64,000 bases of DNA from Diphasiastrum complanatum (Eukaryota > Streptophyta > Lycopodiopsida > Lycopodiales > Lycopodiaceae). The notes under the pieces are model-generated. The model saw only the letters and a program-made list of their open reading frames with translations, did not search any database and was not told where the DNA came from. Every line of letters starts with the position of its first letter. Position 1 is the stretch's first letter. The stretch lies in assembly GCA_029204225.1 (NCBI GenBank), contig CM055099.1:65375852-65439851 (forward strand). Reading direction: 5' to 3'. The translations under genes and the position numbers were made by a program. Below, one piece after another: positions 56,601 to 64,000 of this stretch.

Positions 56601-59580
56601 GGAAGACATCACCGTGTCTTTCGAGATCACTTAGTCAAACTTCGTTCTTTGATCTCCTATGAGGATCCATGTTTGTGTGGTTGTGATGATACAAGAGATG
56701 TTCTTGCTTCGAAGAGACATTGATCAATCCAATCAATAGAGACCGCCGACGGGAGACAACACCTCCTTATGAGATGACAATCTGGGTGTCTTGTGGGAGT
56801 TGAGACAGTATTAGAGGATGAGGTAGATAACCCAGATTAGTTTCGTCATAGAGATCAGAGGTAGTGTGGAATGTTGCGACCTACAGTCACCCAAGCTTCA
56901 CACAATATCCCTCATAGACAAAGACTTTGACACCACTCACATTGTCGTGATATATTGCAATCTTTTCCTTCTATATCTACATTAGCATCAGAAGCATGCT
57001 CCATTAGATACATTCCATGACAGCATCAATTACACACTTGAGATAAACTTTCAATCTTATATTCCTCACATAAACATAAATAAAGTTTTGCTTCTTCTCC
57101 TTCTCCTTCTCCTTCTCCCTCTCCCTCTCCCTCTCCCACTCCCTCTCCCTCTCTCTCTCTCTCACATATTTCTACTTGTTTCTAGAGTGGAAATTGGCTA
57201 CTCAAGGGACCTAGATTGGCTGTCATCGATGCAATTTTCTGCTGGGTCGGAATCCTTGCAATTTCTAATCGTGTTTTCAAACACGAGGGTGCTAAGTCCA
57301 TTTCAAAAAATGGATCTAACCCACACACTTGGTGCCCATATTAATAGGAGGGGATTCCACTCAAGGCCACTTGATAGGTGGAACTTTCATTAACCACAAT
57401 TTGGTTTGGATAACGTGGAAAGGAATCTCCTTGAATTAGGGACATGGTACCACCACTTATTGGGGGACCTCCCTTAGCAAGTGCCCTCACCCCAGGTTGG
57501 CATTGTTTCTTGCCATGTATGATGATGTCACCTAGAGGTAGGTCCCACTGCGTGAGAAAGGCAGGGAGGCCACTTAAATTGACCTCAACCAATGGGAGGA
57601 GAGTATCTAGGCCCTCTCCCACTTGCCTTGCTCCTATATGAAAACGCCCTCAAATCTGGGGCCTGACCTCTCCTAAAAGACAAGGCCAAGGGAGTTGGGA
57701 CCTTGTTTAAAGGATCTTTGGCTGCCTTCTTAGCTATCACAAATTAAAAATTGATGAGATATTTATTTTTTTACAACTTCTCCATTGCTAATATTTAGCA
57801 TTATGATCGAGCTATTACAACGACAAATCCAAGACTTCATCACATGAGAAGATGATGAGAAAATGATGGAGATTGTGCATCTACAAGAAGAAATCACGGT
57901 TTTGAAAAAGGTTAATGAGGAACCGTCCCCCAACCATATATATGCCAAGTCATCTTCAATAGGGGCAACACTTGACAACCTTTGGTAGGTCAAGGGGGCA
58001 ACAAAAGTAAGAACATCCAATTCCAACACATTACTAAAGTCTTCAGATTGTAATGTTCTTAGTACTTCAACTAAAGGCCCATGCCATCATTAATGGATCA
58101 AGCAAATAAGGACAACAAGGAGCCATCAATCTTCACATAGAAATTTAGCGTCAATGCATGTTACCTTTCTTTCAACTTCTCAAATGTAAGCCCTTCATTC
58201 CCATCATGAATATTCCAGCCTTGAGCCTCCTCCTTATCCATTGATTGGACATTTGAGTCCTTTGATTGTTTCTGAGGATCAATCACAAATCAGCAATTCT
58301 TTGACTATATAGAGCAACATAAGCAAACTAAAATAAAAGTTAGAAAATGAGTGGGCTCCACCTTTAAGTATTTAAGGAGTTCTCTCAGCCAACCGTCCGT
58401 TGACCTCTCTTCGTGAACTTCAAAGCTGCTTTCACTGCAGAAGTCTCTGAAAGAAAAATCTTCAGCATTCATGCGCAAGATAGAAGACAGAACATCACAC
58501 TCCAAGCCCTTGGGGAAACAGCCATCTCTTGATCCATTTAGCATGGAATAATTGATGGAATCAGAAGTTTTATGTCCTCTTGACAGTGTTTCAGCAGGTT
58601 CTGGTTGGAAGATGCATGCAACATCCAGTAGATTCCAGTTCCTCCAATTGAGAGTATTCTCCATACTCTGTGAAGCAACAGAGTAAACGAGCTTAAAAAA
58701 GAGTCGATATAAATCTTAATGACACGACATAAAAAGGTGATGATATCTAATCATAAATCACAGCTGAACAAAAATGCTGAATGCCATCCGAGTATGGATA
58801 CCTGAGAAACTTGAGTAACATGATATGGTAAAGAAGGAGGTGTTTCCCCGAGATCACAAGGTAGTGCGAAATCAGAACAGACTTCTTCCACATTCAATTG
58901 GGGTGAGCTTGTACAATTTATTAATGTAGATTTCTGCTGACGAGAAAAAAATGGATGGGTTGGTCTTCCAGCACTTAGTCGTGCATTTTCCTGGAGACAT
59001 GAAAAAGTTAGCCAACACAGTTCAGTAAGTAGAGAAAGCCACCCACCCATCATCATAAACATAATGTATGAAACATTCAGGGACAAATCATACTAAGGCA
59101 ACTAGAGTCCCCTAACAGTTGTAAAGTGTATGTTATCCAGCCATAAGAAGAAATCAGAAGATGAGCGAATAGGGCACCCAGATGTGGAAAATCTTCTGGC
59201 ACAAAGGTAAGCATACCACGAGCATGTCTACATGCACTTCTTTCTGGAGCTGTAAACGAGACAAAACACTACATTTCCAGCTTCAAACTAAAAGAGAAGT
59301 CAACAAGTCTAGTATGAGACTTTGGCTTCTGAAGTGCTAGAATCCTTATTGCAATAATTGCATACCTCAGCAGCAAGTTTTGCTTCTCTCCATAGATCAA
59401 TGTCGACCTTCAAAGGAAGTGAGTCAACCACGTCTGTTCCCTCCAGCTCCATTGAACAGCACTGTGATAGTTTGTTTTCTCTTCCAATCAAATTCTTGGA
59501 ACTATCTATACCAGTGGTCATCACTTTAGCCCTTGAAGATTCAGTTTCTGTGACTTTTCTCCGTTTCCTAGATGCTGAAC
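39971..59580 (-). CDS. ELG1/ATAD5-like RFC-type AAA+ ATPase, 5'-partial, 15 exons
   Basis: Exons, 5' to 3' on the minus strand: 59580-59366, 59249-59217, 58990-58802, 58667-58362, 58271-58165, 47266-47170, 47013-46777, 46491-46432, 44553-44471, 44345-43960, 43777-43689, 43460-41652, 41082-40901, 40329-40168, 40064-39971. Total 4049 nt, giving 1348 residues plus stop; every intron is GT-AG and every phase fits. Landmarks: ENARLSAGRPTHPFFS (83-98); LWTERYQP before the ATPase; Walker A GPVGSGKS (391-398), split between two exons; Walker B LILFEDVD (534-541); sensor 1 LTSN (567-570); a long Ser/Glu-rich insert, then a conserved ELG1-type C-terminal region. The family forms an alternative RFC that unloads PCNA from DNA after replication, in the nucleus. 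The N-terminal exons are not seen and probably lie beyond the window. Confidence 0.9.
44554..46431 (-). other. Intron of the ELG1-like gene, no gene inside
   Basis: A 1.9-kb intron between the Walker A exon (46491-46432) and the INASEGRNGAL exon. It contains scattered non-coding sequence; no TE motif recognised. Confidence 0.6.
47361..47442 (+). repeat. (CT)n followed by (C)n
   Basis: CT array with a few CG and TT interruptions (47361-47428), then a run of about 14 C residues, directly left of the LINE copy starting near 47450. Confidence 0.95.
47450..50540 (+). pseudogene. LINE copy 1 (endonuclease-RT), decayed
   Basis: Plus strand, antisense to the host gene, inside its 10.9-kb intron. 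An APE-type endonuclease region (47550-48270) ends in LSNHSFLSF. The linker follows (48500-48760), then RT: PSEFSFFTSDMVLAAIKKMK (48803), GFPSSWCTNIIHPIHKNGDP (48972), YCFVDFRKAFDSVPR (49228-49270) and SLSPILFGLYIDELE (49420). The active site reads LLYAD then jumps, so the second Asp and about 80 residues are lost. The C-terminal region (49640-50100) precedes a 3' tail ending aataaagctt and a CT array. Many frameshifts and stops. Confidence 0.88.
50541..50609 (+). repeat. (CT)n at LINE 1 3' end
   Basis: About 34 CT dinucleotides directly after attaataaagcttt, the apparent LINE 3' terminus. LINE copy 2 begins just downstream. Confidence 0.95.
50851..51588 (+). CDS. LINE ORF1-like coiled-coil protein
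   Basis: An open frame of 245 codons just upstream of the LINE 2 endonuclease-RT. Residues 1-75 are Ser/Pro/Thr-rich with a repeated SLSIAS motif. Residues about 107-190 form a probable coiled coil with Leu/Ile at heptad spacing (QQQILGLKRQLHFFEIENGE, ERMDQLEKENVHLKQRI, ISSLEKQVEETK). The C-terminus is hydrophobic. Position and composition fit a LINE ORF1 RNA-binding protein, but no zinc knuckle or RRM is visible. The C-terminal 40 residues may be read-through past the real end. Confidence 0.45.
   Translation: MAPCNKRGGGNSPHSPPCPTVSEAKPSPTSPETTSLSIASEFVVHAAIVPTSSLSIASASDLSIASASSKTDAHPVAETFAVNQLPTIDYTPSKPTEGLFAYDISFIQQQILGLKRQLHFFEIENGELVLDLCGVTERMDQLEKENVHLKQRIAKHIPQKNVMEETSNKISSLEKQVEETKTWAARLKNDGKAESSSSVQHAFVNSTLENVFSILWSLFGAFSGPLSCSLLLCTANIIFFLGSLR
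51600..53264 (+). pseudogene. LINE copy 2 ORF2 (endonuclease-RT), truncated
   Basis: Begins with the endonuclease motif ARDFNART (51628). A long open stretch at 51804-52700 holds the endonuclease C-terminus (TISDHSLLLLSLGH) and RT entry (RPSEFTLFTTSMVENAI), followed by a stop and frameshift. RT core: YCCFVDFRKAFDFVPR (52960-53005), GVKQGCPLSPTLFALYIDDL (53134-53190). The frame ends at LLAYM, where YADD is expected, next to the copia LTR start at 53265. Confidence 0.85.
53265..53741 (-). repeat. 3' LTR of intronic copia element
   Basis: 477 bp with TG...CA ends. On the minus strand it begins TGTTGGAATG immediately after the polypurine tract ttaaggaggg (53742-53752). No second LTR is found on the right, so the element is 5'-truncated. 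Confidence 0.85.
53748..54434 (-). CDS. Unassigned 228-codon ORF in the copia remnant
   Basis: Lies where RNase H should be, ending at the polypurine tract. Residues 22-50 (MLQEQPAEDYGQHGWEHFGQ) resemble the integrase-RT linker of the same element (EEQPIEDIGQQG, 54990-55000), suggesting a duplication. The rest (for example YCPYGKKYFRKMWEPMM) has no copia or other motif I recognise. Either captured or rearranged sequence, or a chance open frame. Confidence 0.35.
   Translation of the reverse strand: MKTLDNRFSHLLLVIYSPFYIMSDPIMLQEQPAEDYGQHGWEHFGQQSVEQPIIVPCRLLETLQDNKEMSYYERKAHASLKSVPRADFFGSTLTLHHDVGTLPILCEQVIDGKVREDVMPKEFGTLFYCPYGKKYFRKMWEPMMDYRSMFRLIAEFMLVRYFGWSMQILTLRLDASLLRILFLYMLDMIGDEISTTLVRSLFEDMKFGHQVAFFSFEKLLHVMLCISI
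54737..56150 (-). pseudogene. Copia integrase region, mostly open, RT deleted
   Basis: A 368-codon open frame (56000-54894) plus upstream pre-integrase sequence (GHLNFASLKMLK, near 56020). The integrase core keeps HSDVCGPM, SFDDLSRFTWIY, RTDRGGEY and PQQNGVAERKNR, that is the D, D and E positions, followed by the C-terminal GVKCIFVGYSNESKGYRLFN. The acidic linker has a 30-bp duplication (54900-54966). RT entry (WEDAMQEEYNSLMKNHTWVL) is reached in a shifted frame, then RT is deleted. Gag, protease and 5' LTR are missing. Confidence 0.88.
56318..57088 (+). pseudogene. LINE C-terminal and 3' tail fragment
   Basis: Encodes a LINE C-terminus (FHHTHFLEMDATRG; RSCRLCTLDEVESKEHFTFW, a Cys/His cluster) matching in type the end of LINE copy 1 (FYQTHFLELDASG, 49958-49995). 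A 3' UTR follows, ending ataaataaagttttgc and a pyrimidine repeat. It may be the displaced 3' end of LINE copy 2, separated by the copia insertion and a deletion. Confidence 0.75.
57089..57164 (+). repeat. Pyrimidine microsatellite at LINE 3' end
   Basis: (cttctc)n grading into (cctctc)n and (ct)n directly after ataaataaag. Confidence 0.93.
57165..58164 (-). other. Remaining part of the large intron, no gene
   Basis: Non-coding sequence between the LINE tail and the exon at 58165-58271. ORFs of 65-93 codons at 57341-57641 overlap on opposite strands and lack motifs. Confidence 0.5.
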
Positions 59581-60703
59581 CTGTCACCAACAAGCCTTAA
59601 ACTGGACTGCCCATAATGCATATTGAAATACACATCTAGTCCTTTATCACACTTTTACTGTGAGAGTTTAAATTCATTCACTCTATGATTTTATATGTTT
59701 ATGGATCACAATTTCTACAAGTGGACATTACATTATTCAGTGGTGACACGTGCAATAATAGGAATCAATCAGATATACAAACATGCATCGGATCGGAGGT
59801 CTTTGGTGAAAATTAGTTCAGTGGCAAAACAGCATTATCAAACATCTTGATAATTTGACGTGAAACAGTCAGCACCCCGACCAACATACCTCAAATACAT
59901 GAAAAGGACAAGTTTGATGTGTTAAGGAGTAAATAGAGGAAAGTCATTGCATCACATTCAGAAAAAATTAACAACCCACTGGGATGAACCTCCTATACCA
60001 GCTAAGTCTATGTCACTAAAAAAAGTCCTAGCTAAATGTTAAAATCCTGTTAGGATCTAGTGCAGTATGCAGATCACATCACACAATCACCATAGCCACT
60101 CCTCACAAGCTCTCAAAGATGGCACAGCAAAAGCTATTAGATTACAAAGAAACACTGTACATATAAAGTATTCACAAACTGCATGAAAAGGCAGGTGTCT
60201 TAAAATTCGCATACCACCTGTCAAACTAAGGTCGGGGCCAATATGGCCAAATTCGACCGACAAACCTGGGACATGCCCCCAAGTATAGCAAGTACTGTAA
60301 ATAACTCTGTACAGGCTAATCCTTCCTATGTGTGGCTACTCGGCTAACCCAAAACTGTACAGTAATTACATCATCACATTTAGAGCTTATACTAATGAGT
60401 CATATCAAAACTGATTTCTAACTCTCTCCCTTAAGCTCAAATGTGATAAGTGTGAAAAACAATAATTTGTAACAATGTCTGGAGTGTCCAAAAGATGTTA
60501 TGCATGTCCTGCTACTCTGTACTTGACTCACACTCAAGCACACCAACAAACCACCAGGTTTGACTTACAGAGTATCATGTAAACACAATGCTCATACAGA
60601 GAGTCTACCACATAAAGAGCAAACTGCAAGCTTCCACACACAAAATTTCAGATTGTTTCAATCAGCTGAATGACACGTTTGCCACACTGTTCTTGAAACA
60701 CAA
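59581..60703. other. Upstream intron of the ELG1-like gene, no exon recognised
   Basis: The acceptor at 59581 shows that an intron starts here on the minus strand. A gcttaaggga purine tract (minus strand, near 60430) hints at an LTR remnant to its left, without confirmation. Confidence 0.4.
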
Positions 60704-60897
60704 GTGGACCACATGAGCGACATGGCTCAAACTGAGGAAATCCCACTCCCACCATGAGACTTACATCCTCCATCTAGCTAGGCTGACATCCTAGCTAGGT
60801 GGAGGATGTAAGTCTCATGGTGGACCACATGAGCAACATGGCTCAAACTGAGGAAATCCCACTGCCACCATGAGACTTACATCCTCCATCTAGCTAG
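60704..60897. repeat. 78-bp direct repeat with a central hairpin
   Basis: Two near-identical 78-bp copies (60704-60781 and 60820-60897). Between and overlapping them, a 34-bp inverted repeat (60749-60782 against 60790-60823, one mismatch, 7-nt loop). The middle arm can pair with the end of either direct copy. Confidence 0.92.
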
Positions 60898-60899
60898 TC

Positions 60900-62110
60900 G
60901 AAGGAGCCATATGCATGATGGCACACGCTCAATTGGCAAGTCAATTCTGGGCTGAGGCAATAGCTGCAGCTGTACACCTGCAGAACATATCAACAACGAC
61001 AGCGCTGGAAAGTAAGACACCATACGAGATGTGGGGACAGGAAGAAAGCCTGATCTATCATACGTACGTGTGTTTGGATGTGCAGCATACAAGCACATTC
61101 CAAAAAAAAAAAGACGCAAGCTCAATGATAAATCAGAGCAAACGATCATGGTCGGGTACTCGAACGGATCACAAGTGTACAGGCTCTACAACCCAACCAC
61201 GAAAAAGGTTGTTTCGAGTAGAGATGTGAAGTTCGATGAGTCCACATTCCCTGGACTAAAAGATGAAAGAGGCCATGAGATCTTCACACTGCTGCCAATT
61301 CAAGAGGGAGATCAAGGACAGACGTCAAATCAGAATGTTGAGCCACAGACTCAAGAGCAGCAGGAAGCAGAAGATCAACCCCACGAACAAGAAACGTTCG
61401 AGCAGTGACGAAACGAACCCAAAAGGTCAACAAGACAAAGAAGACCTCCAAACCGTTACGCTGACAATCTTCAGTGGAGCGAAGACACGCAATTTGAGTA
61501 CTGCAGCTTCACTGAAGAGCCAACAACATATCAAGAAGCTGTCCAAAGTCTCTGGAAGCAGGCAATGTCAGAGGAGATCGAGTCGATGAGGCGAAACGAG
61601 GCATGGACACTAGAGCCACTGCCAGAAAACAAAAAGATCATCGACTGCAAGTGGGTGTACAAGAAAAAAATGAAATCAGATGGCACCGTTGGCTGTTACA
61701 AGGCAAGGCTTGTCGCGAAGGGCTACACACAAAGATATGGTGTTGATTATTTCAACACATATTCGCCGATGGTCAAGATGCAAGCATACGACTACTCCTT
61801 GTATACGCCACACAGCACAATCTGGAAATTCACCAGATTGATGTGAAGACAGCCTTTCTCCACGGAGATCTAGAGGAAGAAATCTTCATGAAGCAGCCTG
61901 AAGGATTTGAAGACCCCGACAATCGACAATATATTTGTCGGTTGCAGATATGCATTTATGGTCTAAAACAGGCATCACGAGCTTGGTACAAGAAGCTCGA
62001 TAGTCTTCTGAAGTCTCTAGACTTCAATCCTACACAACCGGACTGTAATGTCTACATAAAAAGAGTAGGAAAAATTTTGTGATACTGACTATTTTCGTGG
62101 ATGATTCCCT
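60900..62110 (+). pseudogene. Copia integrase-RT fragment
   Basis: Starts in the integrase C-terminus (AQLASQFWAEAIAAAVHLQN, TPYEMWG). After a frameshift it reads VRVFGCAAYKHIPKKKRRK and a Gln/Glu-rich linker (61290-61405). RT follows: KWVYKKKMKSDG, YKARLVAKGYTQRYGVDY, KTAFLHGDLEEEIFMKQPEG, IYGLKQASRAWYKKL, and IFVDDSLI at about 62085-62108, where LINE sequence takes over. Both ends are missing and at least four frameshifts are present. Confidence 0.88.
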
Positions 62111-64000
62111 GATATCCAGAATAAGTTCCTGTCTCTACATGAAGGCCTTGGATGTGTTGAAGACCATAACTTTGGTCTTCTCAATGTTAACTCTCAAGTT
62201 CCATCTGGTGCAGAAATTATGGAGACTGTCCAGCTGCCTTTGTAAACCCTCTCTAGTCGAGGAGACTAAAGCTACATCATCTGCATATAGGAGAATGGCA
62301 ATCAAAATATCTCCAAGCCTGCAACCTCTACCACCACTCTGCTCGATGACTCTCTCAAGCTCATCACTATATAGTCCAAATAATGTAGGTGAGAGGGAAC
62401 AACCCTGTTTCACCCCAATGGTGCTCCATATATGCTCAGAGATGCCAGCATCACCTCGAAAACATCCAAGAACTTGCTCATAAAGTGCCATCACTGCTAG
62501 AACTATGTCAGTAGAGAAGCCAAGATCACGTAGTCGCTGGATGAGAAGAAAACGTGGAACAGAATCAAAGGCTTTTTTGAAGTCAGCAAAGCAACAATAA
62601 ACCCTTTGTCTCTTATGTCTGGCTTCCTCAATAATAGCTCGAAGAGTGAAGACATGATCTGTGGTAGAATGGTGCGCAGAAAAACCGACCTGGCCCAATG
62701 CATTTAGTCTCCTAGTCTCGGCCTCAGAGCTCACCATTGACTAAAGTATAGTGCCATAAAGCTTCGCGATGACATGTCCAATCATGATAGTATGGTAGTT
62801 ACCAGGCGGGTGGCTAGGATGGGTGAGGGTATATCTGCAGCATGCATTAGAAGTTTTGATTCAAGGTCTTCTATGTCTCTAGTACGGTGGGTCTTCATTC
62901 TCTTTATGGTCTCGATGACCATTTCAGAGGTGAAGAAGGTGAATTCACTTGGATGGGGGGAGATGGAAATGGGCAAGTCAGTGGGTATGGTGTATAATGA
63001 GGTAGAGTAGGTGGCTAGACGTGTAGGTTGTCAAGCGCGAGGGATAAATGCACGCCAAAAGGCGCCTGTAGAGGAGCTAAATAGGGAAGCAACTAGGCTT
63101 CTCCCTTTTTGTTCTTCATAGGCGCGCTTTTTGCGGCGGAGTGTACGATGGAGAGATCGACGAACAGTGGGTAGAATTAATGGCTCATGTCTGCGTGCGT
63201 GTGTAACACGGAGATGGAGGGAACAACACTCATCATCAAACCATGGAGGTCGAGCAGGATGAGCTGGTGTGAATGCGTGTCGGTGGGGTGTGGATGGAAA
63301 GGAAACTAAGGCAGCTGTGTGAAGTGAGGTGGTAAGAAAACGGGCCTGTGACTCCAACAGGTTATCATGCGGGAAGTGATGGAGTAAAGACACATGGGCT
63401 TCCTGGTAAGTCTCAATGTAGGGGTGAGCGAAGGTATATCTGGGAGCACGGGCAATGGAGGAACGAGGTAAAGACCGTGAAGTTGGGACAAAGCCCAGGT
63501 GGAAGGATAAAAAGGAATGATTAGAGAGAGTAGTGGGAATGACCTCGAAGTGTGATATCAGTGGGATGAAGGATGGTGACCCCGTGAGATAGTCAACAAC
63601 AGTGTGCCCGCCACTATGAGGGTAGCATGTGTAGCTGCCTGAATCAGGCCAACAGGCTAGGCCATTATAAATGGCTATCTCGTGAGCTTCTCCTAGCTGC
63701 AACAAGTACTCATCATAACCAGTGATAGGTCCCAGTGCGTCAGCTGAAGTCCTGGTAACTCCCATATCATCACAATCAATGCCTCGTATGCGTAGCTGGT
63801 CGTCAGCATCATGGAACTCTGACTGTTACGCAGCTGTTTTGGCGTTAAAATCGCCAGTAGGAAGAATAGAGCCTCGGTCTGAGAATCTGATTATATTGTG
63901 GAGAGATCAGTGAATGGCGAGCCAATGCCCTCTATGTAAGAGGAGGACTCTGGAGGGAAGTAGCACGCAACAATGAAGCGATCTCTGACCAATCCGATAT
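62111..64000 (-). pseudogene. LINE copy 3 (endonuclease-RT), runs off the window
   Basis: From the right edge: endonuclease (PTGDFNAKTA near 63850; ACWPDSGSYTCYPHSGGHT; final motif LSNHSFLSF near 63515); a 244-codon open frame 63765-63031 covering the endonuclease end and linker; RT entry (PSEFTFFTSEMVIETIKRMK, 62952); then 62737-62135 with RVYCCFADFKKAFDSVPR, GVKQGCSLSPTLFGLYSDEL and the intact RT active site LLYADDVAL. The copy stops soon after the RT palm and abuts copia RT at 62110, so its 3' half is missing. Stops between segments make it non-functional. Confidence 0.88.

Overview
The window is nuclear DNA from a land plant with a large, repeat-rich genome. The evidence is one intron-rich plant-type nuclear gene, many Ty1/copia LTR retrotransposons primed by initiator tRNA-Met, a Ty3/gypsy remnant, several non-LTR (LINE) copies and long CT microsatellites. 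The very large TE-filled intron fits a fern-like or other large-genome plant, but the sequence alone does not fix the species.

Layout. 1-7.4 kb: decayed zinc-knuckle and copia fragments, plus two minisatellites (a 32-bp unit x5 and a ~30-bp array). 7.4-29.6 kb: a deeply nested block of LTR elements. Element 1 (7797-13240, minus strand, CATGT target duplication) is a non-autonomous copia element. Its 1007-codon ORF joins gag and protease to about 650 residues I cannot assign. Element 2 (19184-29554, plus strand) is a decayed relative with the same ORF; two further non-autonomous LTR elements sit inside it (19264-21752 and 25803-27937). Between elements 1 and 2 lie broken pieces of autonomous copia elements (14080-19183). 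29.6-39.9 kb: AT-rich sequence with a dispersed repeat pair, a degenerate GC-richer tandem repeat, a ty3/gypsy integrase remnant and a minus-strand copia remnant.

39,971-59,580 (minus strand) is the only convincing host gene: the C-terminal 1348 residues, in 15 exons, of an ELG1/ATAD5-type RFC-like AAA+ ATPase, the PCNA-unloading clamp-loader subunit. All splice sites are GT/AG, all phases agree, and the 5' exons lie outside what I can recognise. One intron (47,267-58,164, 10.9 kb) holds a pile of LINEs, a copia remnant and CT microsatellites. 60.7-64 kb: a hairpin/direct-repeat motif, a copia integrase-RT fragment and a LINE on the minus strand.

The most interesting signals are the two-copy non-autonomous copia family with an unassigned, apparently re-ordered ORF; the insertion histories readable from target duplications and a paralogous empty site; LINEs bordered by CT arrays; and the complete exon chain of the ELG1-like gene across its TE-filled intron.
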